A stretch of DNA of 64,000 bases from Pannonibacter indicus (GTDB lineage: Bacteria; Pseudomonadota; Alphaproteobacteria; Rhizobiales; Stappiaceae). Positions 43,898 to 54,059 of this stretch are shown piece after piece (within the stretch, counting starts at the first letter, position 1; every line of letters begins with the position of its first letter). A model generated the notes under the pieces. The model searched no databases and was not told the DNA's origin. It saw only the letters and a list, made by a program, of their open reading frames with translations. Position numbers and translations under genes: made by a program. The DNA is taken from contig NZ_LIPT01000005.1 of NCBI RefSeq assembly GCF_001418225.1, forward strand, positions 124,001-188,000, written 5' to 3'.

Positions 43898-45814
43898 TCA
43901 ACGCTGACCGGACAGCCAGAATTCGTCCATGCGGTGAAGCCCGAACTGGGAACCGGGGTCCCAGCCGTAGATGGCTTCCTCCGGCACGTTTTCGACACCC
44001 TTCACCACCACCGGCTGGCGCACCTGCGAGACGAGGCCGATGCGGATGGTCTCGTCTGCGTGGATCTGGAGAATCTGGTGCCAGATCTGTTCGCGCTGTT
44101 CCGGCGAGATGGAGGTGAGCCAGGCGTCGTAAAGCTGCATCAGCTTGACGGCAGGCTCCCAGTCAGGCTTTTCACCGCTCTTGCCGCCGGTTTCGTAGAA
44201 ATCCCCCCAGGACGGCCAGGACAGCCAGTCGACACGGGAGGGCACAAGCTCGGTGGGCGGCATTTCCGATGTCGGGATGCCATTGTCGAGGCCGGACCAG
44301 ACCGCCATGACGAGATCGCCGGAAATGGCCCTGTCGCGCATCGTGTCGCGCTGACTTGGCTTGACGAACAGCTTCACGCCGATATCGCGCCAGGTTTCGC
44401 CCACCAGCTCCAGCGCATCGGATTCAGTCTGACTCTCGCCGGAGGTCTCCACGATGATTTCCAGCGGGCGGCCATCGGGCAGCAGGCGGATGCCATCGCC
44501 GCGCCGCTTGGTCAGGCCCATCTCGTCCAGCAGGGCATTGGCCTTGTCCGGATCAAAGTCCGACCAGCGGGTGCGGTATTCGTCCCTGTAGAGCGGGCTG
44601 ATGTCGATGACCGTGTCATTGCCCGGCACGGCAAGGCCGAAATAGAGCACCCGGTTGATCATTTCCCGGTCGATGCCCAGAGACAGGGCATGGCGGAAGC
44701 GGGTGTCGCGAAGAAGCGTGCGCCACACCGGGTCTTTCACCGTCAGGTTCGGCAGAATGGCAATCTCCGCACCCTTGGAAATCGGCCAGAGAAGCGTCTT
44801 GTAGCCTTGGTTTTTTTCGCCCTTCTTCAGTACGGTGATATCGGCAAAGGAGAGATTACGGGCCTGAAGATTGACTTCACCAGCCTGGGTCTTGGCCGGG
44901 ATCAGCTTGCCGTCGGCCACTGTCATGATCACCCGGTCCACATAGGGCAGTTGCTGGCCGGTGCTGTCCACCCGGTGGTAATAGGGATTGCGCACCAGAA
45001 CGAACCGCTGGTCGCTCTCTGCCGTGATCCGGACCCAGGGCTGCAGCGTGGGCAGATCCGGATTGCCGGCATTGTACATGTCATCCAGCTTGTTATGCAG
45101 CGCCCCCCAGGAGCGTACTTTCTGGGCCTGCGCCGCCCGTTCGATGATGGCCGGATCGCCATAGCGGGCATGATACTGCTTCAGGTAATGGGCCGGGCGG
45201 TAGATGAACGGCGGGCGGGACAGTGCCAATTCCGGCAGGAACAGCGGATTGGGGCTGTCCCAGCTGTAACGGACGGTTGTCTCGTCCAGAACCTCGAACA
45301 CTGGCCCCTTGCCGCCCGCCAGCAGGAAGGGCGGCAGGCCTGCCGGCGTCAGCTCCGGATTGGTGATCACATCCTCGAAGAAGTAGCGGAAATCCTCGGA
45401 GGTGAAGGGCTGGCCGTTGGACCACTTGTGCCCCTTGCGCAGATGCAGCGTGAAGATGCGCCCGTCCACCACCTCGACATCCTTGAGAATATCGGGAACA
45501 AGCTCCAGATCCGCATTGTAGCCGACAAGCCGTGCATAGCCCCAGACATTGATCAGGCGCACATCACGGGCCCGGCCGATGAGAGTGTTGATATCGCCGC
45601 CCGGCACGCCGGTCTTGCGGCCCTTGGCCTCCAGATCCACGATCAGCGGCTCTTGCGGCACGCGCTCGCTGACCGGCGGCGGATTGATGAAGCCGAGCTT
45701 TTCAAGGCCTTCCGTTTCCTTCAGCACCAGCGCGGATGCCGGAGACAGAAGCGCGGCGGCGACAAGGCAGGCCGTGGCAAACAGCCTGCCTGCGGCAAGA
45801 AAATGCCCTTTCAT
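43898..45814 (-). CDS. ABC transporter substrate-binding protein, long family 5 type
   Basis: 638 residues with a signal peptide (LFATACLVAAALLSPASA). The family 5 core is recognisable (LVPDILKDVEVVDGRIFTLHLRKGHKWSNGQPFTSEDFRYFFED; LGIDREMINRVLYFGLAVPGNDTVID). It is over 100 residues longer than typical DppA, a form often tied to oligosaccharide or larger ligands; the ligand here is unknown. ATG 45814 overlaps the upstream ATPase stop by 4 nt. Confidence 0.92.
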   Translation of the reverse strand: MKGHFLAAGRLFATACLVAAALLSPASALVLKETEGLEKLGFINPPPVSERVPQEPLIVDLEAKGRKTGVPGGDINTLIGRARDVRLINVWGYARLVGYNADLELVPDILKDVEVVDGRIFTLHLRKGHKWSNGQPFTSEDFRYFFEDVITNPELTPAGLPPFLLAGGKGPVFEVLDETTVRYSWDSPNPLFLPELALSRPPFIYRPAHYLKQYHARYGDPAIIERAAQAQKVRSWGALHNKLDDMYNAGNPDLPTLQPWVRITAESDQRFVLVRNPYYHRVDSTGQQLPYVDRVIMTVADGKLIPAKTQAGEVNLQARNLSFADITVLKKGEKNQGYKTLLWPISKGAEIAILPNLTVKDPVWRTLLRDTRFRHALSLGIDREMINRVLYFGLAVPGNDTVIDISPLYRDEYRTRWSDFDPDKANALLDEMGLTKRRGDGIRLLPDGRPLEIIVETSGESQTESDALELVGETWRDIGVKLFVKPSQRDTMRDRAISGDLVMAVWSGLDNGIPTSEMPPTELVPSRVDWLSWPSWGDFYETGGKSGEKPDWEPAVKLMQLYDAWLTSISPEQREQIWHQILQIHADETIRIGLVSQVRQPVVVKGVENVPEEAIYGWDPGSQFGLHRMDEFWLSGQR

Positions 45815-47700
45815 GCTGCGGTCTCCTCCAGGGCGCCGCCAGCGGCAAGGCCCGGGGCGCAGACCAGATGTTCCGGCGCCACTTCCACCAGCGTGGGCGC
45901 CATGCCAGCGCCAAGCCGGTAGGGCTCCGGCCATTCCGAGGGATCGGATGCCCGCTGGGCACCGAGAGCGGCAAAATCCAGCGGACAATTCAGATCCGGC
46001 TCCGGCACGGCAGCCAGAAGGGCGCGCGTATAGGGATGCTGCGGATTGGATATGACGTCCCTCGTCCGGCCCAGCTCCACCAGCCGCCCGCGGCACATGA
46101 CGGCGATGCGGTCGGCGATGTAGTCAACGACCGCGAGATTGTGGCTGACGAAGAGATAGGTGAGGCCGAGATCGGCCTTGAGATCCTGCAGCAGGTTCAG
46201 AACCTGCGCCTGCACGGACACATCAAGCGCAGAGGTTGGCTCGTCGCAGAGGATGAACTCCGGTCCGAGTGCCAGGGCGCGGGCGATGCCGATGCGCTGG
46301 CGCTGGCCACCGGAGAAGGAATGGGGATAGCGGCGCAGATGGCGCGGATCGAGGCCGATAAGCTGGATCAGCTCGCGCACCCGCTCGGCCTGTTCCTTCG
46401 GCGTGCCGATCTTGTGGATCTGCAGCGGCTCGCTGAGGATCTCGTTCACCGTCATGCGCGGGTTGAGCGAGGAGAACGGATCCTGGAAGATGAACTGAGC
46501 CCGGCGGCGGTAGTCGAGCAGTTCGGCGCCGCAGAGTTCCGCCACATTGGCCGGTGTCTTGCCGCCGTGATAGATGATCGAGCCGCCGGACACCGGAATG
46601 GCCCGCAGGATCGCCTTGGCGAGGGTGGTCTTGCCAGAGCCGGACTCGCCGACGATGCCCAGGCACTCGCCCTTGCGGACCGTCAGGTTGATATCGTCGA
46701 GCGCCTTCACCGTGCGCGGCTTGCCCGAAAACAGGCTGCCCTTGCGGATGGTAAAATCCTTGGAAACACCCTTGATCTCGATCAGGGGCTTGCCGGCCGG
46801 CAGGTCAGAGGCCGCACATGCGGTTCTGCGGATACCGGATGTGTCCACCTTGATCGGGCGGATCGGCTCCAGCCGCTCGGCCTTGTCCATATGAAAGCGC
46901 GGTACGGCATGAAGCAGCGCCTTGAGATAGGGGTGGCCCGGCGCGGAAAACAGCTGGCTGGCCGTGCCCTTTTCCATGATGCGCCCATGATAGATCACCA
47001 CCACCTCGTCCGCCATGTTGGCGACGACGCCGAAGTCATGGGTGATCATCAGTACGGACATCTGCAGCTCGGACTGCACTTCCTTGATGAGCTTGAGGAT
47101 TTCGGCCTGGATCGTCACATCGAGGGCCGTCGTCGGCTCATCGGCGATCAGCAGCGCCGGGCGGCAGATCAGGGCCATGGCAATCATGGCGCGCTGGCGC
47201 AGGCCGCCGGACAGCTCGAAGGGGTAGTTGTCGAGCGCGCGGGCGGGGTCCGGGAAATACACGAGACGCAGCATCTCGCGCGTCAGCTCCCGCGCCTCGC
47301 CCGCCCCGCAATTTCGGTGCAGCCGTGCCGCCTCGCCGATCTGATCGCCGATGGTGTGCAGCGGCGAAAGCGAGGTCATCGGCTCCTGGAAGATGATGGC
47401 CACCCGGTTGCCGCGCAAGTGCCGCATCTGCGGGCCCTTGCGGTCGAGCGCTGCAATATTCACCGGCGGGGTCTTGCCGGTGGGATCGCTCAACACCACT
47501 TCACCGGACGAAACGTGGGCCGATGCGGGCAGCAGGCCCATGATCGTCTGGGATACGACAGTCTTGCCGGAACCGGACTCGCCCACCAGGGCAACTGTCT
47601 TGTTCTGGGGAATGGCGAAAGAAATTCCGTCGACGGCGCGCGAGACGCCTTCGTCCGTATGGAAATCAACGGTCAGGCCGTTGATCGAGAGTACATTCAC
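45811..47700 (-). CDS. Fused two-domain ABC transporter ATPase, second importer
   Basis: 629 residues with two ATPase domains: Walker [14 protein letters not shown] and [13 protein letters not shown], signatures [12 protein letters not shown] (slightly unusual) and [12 protein letters not shown]. It is the first gene of a four-gene operon (ATPase, binding protein, permease B, permease C), an order different from the first importer. GTG 47700 is chosen because GGGGGAGGGA lies 7 nt upstream; no in-frame ATG is near. A CRP-like site lies about 115 nt upstream. Confidence 0.93.
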   Translation of the reverse strand: MNVLSINGLTVDFHTDEGVSRAVDGISFAIPQNKTVALVGESGSGKTVVSQTIMGLLPASAHVSSGEVVLSDPTGKTPPVNIAALDRKGPQMRHLRGNRVAIIFQEPMTSLSPLHTIGDQIGEAARLHRNCGAGEARELTREMLRLVYFPDPARALDNYPFELSGGLRQRAMIAMALICRPALLIADEPTTALDVTIQAEILKLIKEVQSELQMSVLMITHDFGVVANMADEVVVIYHGRIMEKGTASQLFSAPGHPYLKALLHAVPRFHMDKAERLEPIRPIKVDTSGIRRTACAASDLPAGKPLIEIKGVSKDFTIRKGSLFSGKPRTVKALDDINLTVRKGECLGIVGESGSGKTTLAKAILRAIPVSGGSIIYHGGKTPANVAELCGAELLDYRRRAQFIFQDPFSSLNPRMTVNEILSEPLQIHKIGTPKEQAERVRELIQLIGLDPRHLRRYPHSFSGGQRQRIGIARALALGPEFILCDEPTSALDVSVQAQVLNLLQDLKADLGLTYLFVSHNLAVVDYIADRIAVMCRGRLVELGRTRDVISNPQHPYTRALLAAVPEPDLNCPLDFAALGAQRASDPSEWPEPYRLGAGMAPTLVEVAPEHLVCAPGLAAGGALEETAA

Positions 47701-47814
47701 TCTGGTGTCCCTCCCCCAAGAGACAGTTGCTCCACACGAAGGCCGCCTGCCGCCTGGCATGCTCTCCCCCGTAATTCCTGTGGGCATAACGGTATAGGGA
47801 AGTCATGCCGCTTC

Positions 47815-47830
47815 CGTGACAGCCATCACA
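47815..47830. promoter_or_regulatory. CRP-like palindrome between cyclase and ABC operon
   Basis: CGTGA-CAGCCA-TCACA on the plus strand (TGTGA-TGGCTG-TCACG on the minus strand), matching 9 of 10 bases of the CRP consensus TGTGA-N6-TCACA. It lies 115 nt upstream of the GTG of the second importer and downstream of the adenylate cyclase gene. Confidence 0.5.
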
Positions 47831-47910
47831 TGTTCAGCCTATCCGCACAGAATACCCGGCGGCAAGAGACAGGCGTTGATGATCCGGAGAAATGCAGTGC
47901 TGACGGGACC

Positions 47911-49803
47911 TTATTCCGCAGCGGAGGCGTCTTTGGCGGGCATGGCAGACAGGGCCTTGCCATGCACATCGAGCCTCCACACCTCGATGTCGCCGCTGCG
48001 CCCGCGCAGCTGCTGCTGTCCGACCCTCTGCACACACGCATCCTGCGGGAGCTGACAGACCGTCTCGCCACTGACAAGGATGATGACATCCTCCTCACCG
48101 GCAAACTCACGCCCCAGAGACTGCAGCCGCTCGCAGACATTCACGGCATCGCCCACGATCGTGTAGTTCCACCGGTCCAGCGCCCCGACATTGCCAACCA
48201 CGACCGGCCCGGAATGCAGACCGACGCGCACACGGACGGGCGTAAGCCCCTGTTCGCGCCGCTGCCGGTTCTGGACAATGATTGCCTGACCGATCTTCTG
48301 GGCGGTGCGGGCGGCAGCCAGAGCGTGATCCTCCCGCGCATCCGGGGCACCCCAGAAGGCCATCATGCCATCACCGATGAACTTGTCGACCGTGCCGCCC
48401 TCCTCCTCCACGGCCGCAACCAGAATGGCAAAATGCTCATTCAGCATCGCTGCCGTTTCCGAGGCTGTCAGGCTCTCGGACAGGGACGTGAAGCCCATGA
48501 TGTCGGTGAAGAGGATGCTCAGTTCCGCTTCACGGGCAAGAGCGGCCTGGTCAAGACCGATCCGCATCAGCTTGCGGAACAGGGAACGGGGCACATAGGT
48601 GTTCATGGCCTTGAGGCCGATGACCATGGCATTGAAGGCCAGCGCCACCTGATCGACTTCCTTGACGCGGCTGCGCGGCAGCGGGGTGACCTCATCCAGA
48701 GCGAGACGGCCCACATGTTCGGACTGGGCCGCCAGAAGCCGCAAGGGCCGGGCGACGCGGCGGCCAAGCCAGACCGCGATCAGGACGCCGATGACGATGG
48801 CCGCCACTCCCACAAGCGCGGAACCGGAAACGCGCTGGATCTCACGCGAGACGGAAGTGGCGCGGAAATACTGCCCGATGATCCAGGGTTCCGGACTGTA
48901 GCCGGAAACCGGCACCCGCATCAGAATGAACTCCTGAGCAGCTGCGTTGATGCCAATCACTTCGATACCCAGATCCGCGGCACGCTGGAAGGTCGCGTAA
49001 CGCCGCCCCGTGGCGATACCTGAGAGAACCGGATCGCCGAAATCTTCAAGACTGGCGGGAGGCGCAGTGGCCGGGGCTGTGCCGGTGATCAGCAGATGCT
49101 GGTCGGAATGCACCAGGACGTCGCCGCCGGAGGTGAGCACGAACGTTGTCGTGTCCGGCCCTTCATCCAAAGCCCTCACGGCTTCGCCGATGCTGGCAAG
49201 CGACGTTGCCGCCGTCAAATAGGCGACAGTCTGGCCATCACGGAGCAGAGGAACCGTCACATTGGCGTAAACACCGGTGGGATGCGTGACCAGCGGGCCC
49301 CAGACCGGGCGGGACGAGGGCTCCAGCCGCGGCAGACTGTCCGGCGTGCGCCCAGGCACGTCGGCTGCTTCCTTGAACGGCCAGAGCTTACCATTATCCG
49401 CCTTGAAAATACCGAAACTGTTGCCGCGCAGATCCCGGATCACGATCACGGAGAGGCGGCCGTTGGCAGCCGCAGCGGCGCTGAGGTCAGCCAGCGTCTG
49501 CTCGCTTGCCTCCGGCTTCATCCTGCCCTCGTCAAAGAGCCGTTTGAGCGCGACGGCGGCATCCTCGACCTGATCCAGATGGCCACGAACCTGCCGCTCC
49601 ATGCTCTGGATGGTCAGGATTGCCTTGTCGTTGAGCAAGGAGAACGTGTTCTCGAAATTGGCCTTCACGGACATAAAGAGCACCAGCGCCATGCCTGAGG
49701 CTATCAAAAGCCCGAAGCTGAAGCTCACGATGCGGGTCAGGGCAAAGTTGCGCCGCCTGCCGCCGAAAATCCGGAAGATGTTCAATTCCGCATCGTCCTC
49801 CAA
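47911..49803 (-). CDS. Membrane class III adenylate cyclase with sensor and HAMP domains
   Basis: 630 residues. Membrane helices at about 24-48 and 335-357 bracket a Cache-like periplasmic sensor; a HAMP region (RRVARPLRLLAAQSEHVGRLALDEV) leads into a class III cyclase domain with metal-binding ILFTDIMGFTSLSE, TVDKFIGDGMMAFWG (lysine of the adenine-selecting pair) and NYTIVGDAVNVCERL. The residues fit ATP rather than GTP use. It begins with TTG at 49803; a second in-frame TTG seven codons later is an alternative. It lies directly upstream of the second importer in the same orientation. Confidence 0.9.
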   Translation of the reverse strand: MEDDAELNIFRIFGGRRRNFALTRIVSFSFGLLIASGMALVLFMSVKANFENTFSLLNDKAILTIQSMERQVRGHLDQVEDAAVALKRLFDEGRMKPEASEQTLADLSAAAAANGRLSVIVIRDLRGNSFGIFKADNGKLWPFKEAADVPGRTPDSLPRLEPSSRPVWGPLVTHPTGVYANVTVPLLRDGQTVAYLTAATSLASIGEAVRALDEGPDTTTFVLTSGGDVLVHSDQHLLITGTAPATAPPASLEDFGDPVLSGIATGRRYATFQRAADLGIEVIGINAAAQEFILMRVPVSGYSPEPWIIGQYFRATSVSREIQRVSGSALVGVAAIVIGVLIAVWLGRRVARPLRLLAAQSEHVGRLALDEVTPLPRSRVKEVDQVALAFNAMVIGLKAMNTYVPRSLFRKLMRIGLDQAALAREAELSILFTDIMGFTSLSESLTASETAAMLNEHFAILVAAVEEEGGTVDKFIGDGMMAFWGAPDAREDHALAAARTAQKIGQAIIVQNRQRREQGLTPVRVRVGLHSGPVVVGNVGALDRWNYTIVGDAVNVCERLQSLGREFAGEEDVIILVSGETVCQLPQDACVQRVGQQQLRGRSGDIEVWRLDVHGKALSAMPAKDASAAE

Positions 49804-49882
49804 ATAGCTGCGGCACCTGCCCCGCTCTCAGCTGCCCTTACATCCTTGTCCCGCTTTGCCGGGCAATGCAAATGTGAAGGTC

Positions 49883-51061
49883 CTATTCGCCCTTCTCCCA
49901 GCCGATTTCGGCAAGGACAGAGGCTGTATGCTCGCCAAGGCCCGGAGCGGCCGTTTTAAGGGACAGCTCCGCGTTGCGGAAGCGGATGGGCGTGCGCACC
50001 GAAGGCACGGAGCCGGCGGCAACATGGGTTGCCGGAAGGTCCACCTTGAGCTGGCGGTGCAGAACCTGAGGGTCGTCAAAGACATCAGCGACCGTGTTGA
50101 TCGGACCGGCGGGAACGCCTGCCGTCTCAAGCGCTGCCAGAAGATCATCCCGCGTGAACCGGGCCGTGAGATCCGCCAGCTGCGGCACCAGCACATCGCG
50201 CCCGGCAACGCGGCCTGCGTTGGTGGCATAAGCCGGATCTGTGGCAAACTGCGGGCAGCCGAGGATGCCGCACAGACGCTGGAACTGGCCATCATTGCCG
50301 CAGGCGATGATCAGGTGCCCGTCGCTGGATGGGAACACCTGATAGGGCACGATGTTGGGATGGGCATTGCCCAGGCGGCGCGGCGCCTTGCCGGAGATGA
50401 AGTAATTCTCCGCCTGATTGGCCAGCACCGCCACCTGCGTGTCCAGAAGCGCCATGTCCACATGCTCGCCCTCACCGGTCATGTCGCGGCGGCGGAGCGC
50501 TGCCAGAATGCCGATGACGCCGTAAACGCCGGTGAAGATGTCGGCAATGGCAACGCCAACCTTCTGCGGTTCGCCGTCCCGGTCTCCCGTGAGATCCATG
50601 AGCCCGCCAGTGCCCTGGATCATGAAGTCATAGCCGGCCCGGTGGGCATAGGGCCCATCCTGACCGAAGCCAGTGATGGAGCAATAGATCAGCCGCGGGT
50701 TGACCGCTTTCAGGCTGTCATAGTCCAGCCCGTATTTCACGAGGCCGCCGACCTTGAAATTCTCGATGAGAATGTCCGCATCCTGCGCAAGGCGGCGCAC
50801 CAGCGCCTGCCCTTCCGCCGTGGTAAAATCCGCTGTGATGGAGCGTTTGCCGCGGTTGCAGGCATGGTAATAGGCCGCATCGGACGGCTCGCCATCCGCG
50901 CCGGTCAGGAAGGGAGGCCCCCACGTGCGGGTGTCGTCGCCGGCGGGACTTTCCACCTTGATCACATCCGCGCCGAGGTCTGCCAGCGTCTGCCCAGCCC
51001 AGGGGCCTGCCAGAATGCGCGCAAGTTCCAGTACCTTGAGACCTTCGAGCGGTGCGCCCAC
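49883..51061 (-). CDS. CaiB/BaiF family CoA-transferase
   Basis: 392 residues, family III CoA-transferase. PLEGLKVLELARILAGPWAGQTLADLGADVIKVE at the N-terminus, NRGKRSITADF, GYDFMIQGTGGLMDLTG and the aspartate-bearing EHVDMALLDTQVAVL are conserved. It moves CoA between organic acids through a mixed-anhydride/thioester; substrates are unknown. GTG 51061 follows GAGGAG by 8 nt. Confidence 0.94.
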   Translation of the reverse strand: MGAPLEGLKVLELARILAGPWAGQTLADLGADVIKVESPAGDDTRTWGPPFLTGADGEPSDAAYYHACNRGKRSITADFTTAEGQALVRRLAQDADILIENFKVGGLVKYGLDYDSLKAVNPRLIYCSITGFGQDGPYAHRAGYDFMIQGTGGLMDLTGDRDGEPQKVGVAIADIFTGVYGVIGILAALRRRDMTGEGEHVDMALLDTQVAVLANQAENYFISGKAPRRLGNAHPNIVPYQVFPSSDGHLIIACGNDGQFQRLCGILGCPQFATDPAYATNAGRVAGRDVLVPQLADLTARFTRDDLLAALETAGVPAGPINTVADVFDDPQVLHRQLKVDLPATHVAAGSVPSVRTPIRFRNAELSLKTAAPGLGEHTASVLAEIGWEKGE

Positions 51062-51248
51062 GATGGAATCTCCTCATCAACGATTGCCGGACCCTGCGTA
51101 GCGCCTTGGGCGCACGGGTGCAATCACCACAATCTGCGGCCTGACGGATGCAAACTAGCTGCCAGCAGGGACTTCGCTTTTCCACGGGGTTGCAAGCAGC
51201 CGCCGGGTCTGTTTGAACAGGCATCCAGCCAGCCTTCAGGAGTGCCCC

Positions 51249-53882
51249 ATGTCATCGCAGGAAAACGCCATCATACGCCTCGAAGACTACCGGGCGCCCG
51301 AGTTCGGGATTCCCCGCATTTCGCTGGATGTGCATCTGGCGCCGCATGACACGCGCATAACAGCCACACTGGAGATCGAGCCTACCAGCCAGAATCGCAG
51401 CGCCCTCGTTCTGGACGGTGACGGGCTCGCTCTACTGGAGGTGCATCTGAATGGCGAGCCTCTGGACAAGGACAGCTACGAGGCTTCACCCAGCCGTTTT
51501 GAACTGAAGCAGACGCCGCAGGCGCCCTTCACCCTCACATTCGTGACCTGCCTCAACCCGGAGGCCAACAGCACGCTGATGGGGCTCTACCGGTCGTCGG
51601 GCACCTACTGTACCCAGTGCGAGGCCGAAGGCTTCCGCCGCATCACCTATTTCCTCGACCGGCCGGATGTGCTGAGCATCTACACCACCCGGATCGAAGC
51701 CAATGAGGCCGAGGCACCGGTGCTGCTGGGCAACGGCAACCCGGTGGAGCACGGGCGGATCGAAGGCACCGGCCGTCACTATGCGGTGTGGCATGACCCG
51801 CACCCCAAGCCCGCCTATCTGTTTGCGCTGGTTGCGGGCAAGCTCGCCCGGCTCACGGAGAGCTTCACCACCCGATCGGGCCGCGTAGTGGAACTGGGCA
51901 TCTATGTTGAGCCCGGCAAGGAGCACATGTGCGGCTGGGCCATGGACAGCCTGCGCCGTTCCATGATCTGGGACGAGGAGGTCTTTGGCCTCGAATATGA
52001 CCTTGATGTCTTCAACATCGTTGCTGTGTCCGATTTCAACATGGGCGCGATGGAGAACAAGGGCCTCAATATCTTCAACGACAAATACGTTCTGGCCGAT
52101 GAGGAAACGGCGACCGACCAGGACTATGCCCACGTGGAAGCCGTGATCGCGCACGAATATTTCCACAACTGGACCGGCAACCGCATCACCTGCCGCGACT
52201 GGTTCCAGCTGTGCCTCAAGGAAGGGCTGACCGTGTTCCGGGATCAGGAATTCAGCTCGGACATGCGCTCGCGCCCGGTGAAGCGCATCGCCGATGTGCG
52301 GCTGCTGCGCTCGCATCAGTTTCCCGAGGATGCCGGCCCCCTCGCCCACCCCGTGCGGCCGCGCGCCTACAAGGAAATCAATAACTTCTACACGGCCACG
52401 GTCTATGAAAAGGGTGCAGAGATCATCCGCATGCTCAAGACCCTGCTGGGGGCTGAGGCGTTCCGCAAGGGATTTGACCTTTATGTGGAACGGCATGACG
52501 GGACGGCGGCAACCATCGAGGAGTTCATCGCCTGCTTCGCCGGGGCTTCAGGCCGGGATCTGACGCAATTTGCCCGCTGGTACGATCATCCCGGCACGCC
52601 GCGCCTGCAGGCAGACGTTCATCATGATGCGGCAGCCGGGCGCCTGACCCTGACCTTCACGCAGGAACTCTCCAAGGCGGCGCAGGATGCCGGGTGCTAT
52701 GCCTTCGAAATTCCGGTCAGCTTCGGCCTCATCGGCCCCGATGGCAGGGATCTGCCGCTTGAGCGTCGGGATGGCGGCCCGGAAGGCGTGCTGGTTCTGA
52801 CGGAACGGCGGCAGAGCTTCACTTTTGAAGGTATCTTCGAAAAGCCCCTGCCCTCGCTGCTGCGCGGCTTCTCAGCGCCGGTGAAGCTGGAGTCGGGACT
52901 GACACCGGCCGATCTGCTGATGATGCTGCGCAAGGACAGCGATCCCTTCAACCGCTGGCAGGCCGGGCAGGATCTGGCAACGCGCGAACTGATGCGGCTT
53001 TACGAAGAGGCCCGCCGGGGCGGAACGCTCGCCTGCGACATGGCTCTGGTGAATGCGCTGGGAGACGTTCTGGGCAACGAGGACCTGGACCATGCCTTCC
53101 GGGCGCAGATCCTGACCCTGCCGGGCGAGGCAGACCTTGCCCGCGACATCGGCAGCAACGTGGACACCGACGCAATCCTTGCCGCACGCAAGACCTTGCG
53201 TCAGGCCATCGGCCGTCAGCACGGGGCACTTCTTGCGGACATGGTGGTCAGACTGGATGACGGCGGCCCCTTCCGCCCGGATGCAGCCAGCGCCGGGCAG
53301 CGCGCCCTGAAAGGCCTGTGCCTGAGCTATGCCGCGGCTTCCGGGCTGCCGGAGACGCCGGAACTTGTGGCCCGTGCCGTGCGGAGCGCTGGCAACATGA
53401 CCGACCGTCTGGCGGCCCTGACGGCCGCCGTTCACGAAGGGCTGCCGGTTGCCGAAGAGGCGCTGCTCAGTTTCGAGGCCCGGCACGGAGGCCATGCGCT
53501 GGCAATGGACAAATGGTTCACCGTGCAAGCCACGCGGCCGCATCCTTCCGCGCTGACCACCACCGACAGCCTCACCCACCATCCCGCCTTCGACTGGTTC
53601 AACCCCAACCGGGTGCGCGCGCTGATCGGCGCCTTTGCCACCGGGAACCAGTCGCAATTTGCAAGAGCGGACGGGGCCGGATTCATCTTTGCCGCCGAGG
53701 CAATCAAGCGGCTGGACCCGAAGAACCCGCAAGTGGCCGCAAGGCTCTTGACGGTGTTCCGCTCGTGGAAGGCCTATGAGCCGGACCGGGCGGCTCTTGC
53801 TGAAGCGGCGCTGAAGTCCATCGCGGCGCAGCCGGATCTGTCTCGTGATTGCCGCGACATCGTGGAACGCTGCCTCGCCTGA
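51249..53882 (+). CDS. pepN: Aminopeptidase N
   Basis: 877 residues, M1 family zinc metallopeptidase removing N-terminal residues from peptides. The exopeptidase motif GAMEN (NMGAMENKG) and zinc site HEYFH (302-306) with the downstream glutamate in LKEGLTVFRDQEF are intact; length matches bacterial PepN. ATG 51249 follows CAGGAG; the frame opens at 51213. A very strong terminator follows. Confidence 0.97.
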   Translation: MSSQENAIIRLEDYRAPEFGIPRISLDVHLAPHDTRITATLEIEPTSQNRSALVLDGDGLALLEVHLNGEPLDKDSYEASPSRFELKQTPQAPFTLTFVTCLNPEANSTLMGLYRSSGTYCTQCEAEGFRRITYFLDRPDVLSIYTTRIEANEAEAPVLLGNGNPVEHGRIEGTGRHYAVWHDPHPKPAYLFALVAGKLARLTESFTTRSGRVVELGIYVEPGKEHMCGWAMDSLRRSMIWDEEVFGLEYDLDVFNIVAVSDFNMGAMENKGLNIFNDKYVLADEETATDQDYAHVEAVIAHEYFHNWTGNRITCRDWFQLCLKEGLTVFRDQEFSSDMRSRPVKRIADVRLLRSHQFPEDAGPLAHPVRPRAYKEINNFYTATVYEKGAEIIRMLKTLLGAEAFRKGFDLYVERHDGTAATIEEFIACFAGASGRDLTQFARWYDHPGTPRLQADVHHDAAAGRLTLTFTQELSKAAQDAGCYAFEIPVSFGLIGPDGRDLPLERRDGGPEGVLVLTERRQSFTFEGIFEKPLPSLLRGFSAPVKLESGLTPADLLMMLRKDSDPFNRWQAGQDLATRELMRLYEEARRGGTLACDMALVNALGDVLGNEDLDHAFRAQILTLPGEADLARDIGSNVDTDAILAARKTLRQAIGRQHGALLADMVVRLDDGGPFRPDAASAGQRALKGLCLSYAAASGLPETPELVARAVRSAGNMTDRLAALTAAVHEGLPVAEEALLSFEARHGGHALAMDKWFTVQATRPHPSALTTTDSLTHHPAFDWFNPNRVRALIGAFATGNQSQFARADGAGFIFAAEAIKRLDPKNPQVAARLLTVFRSWKAYEPDRAALAEAALKSIAAQPDLSRDCRDIVERCLA

Positions 53883-53908
53883 GCGGCAGAAAAACCACAC
53901 CGGGAAAT

Positions 53909-53957
53909 GTTAACGCCAGAGGTTTTGCCAAGCCTCTGGCGTTAACCATTTTTTTCA
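53909..53957 (+). terminator. Strong intrinsic terminator of pepN
   Basis: Perfect 14-bp stem GTTAACGCCAGAGG (53909-53922) with CCTCTGGCGTTAAC (53933-53946), a 10-nt loop, then CATTTTTTTC. It lies 26 nt after the pepN stop and isolates it from the kinase gene. Confidence 0.93.
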
Positions 53958-54059
53958 TTTTGCATCTGGACAAACTGTTAAAGCTGGATTCAAATGCAGT
54001 TGATTCGGACGTAACCAATTACCGGATCAACGAAATTCATCACAATCGGGACCTTGCCG

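Noticed and set aside
42788-45922. 1044-codon open frame on the plus strand
   Set aside because: It lies antisense to a permease and a binding-protein gene with clear families and overlapping starts and stops. Its composition is that of a GC-bias shadow frame.
45736-49023. 1095-codon open frame on the plus strand
   Set aside because: It is antisense to the fused ATPase and the adenylate cyclase, both with intact motifs. It has no recognisable domain.
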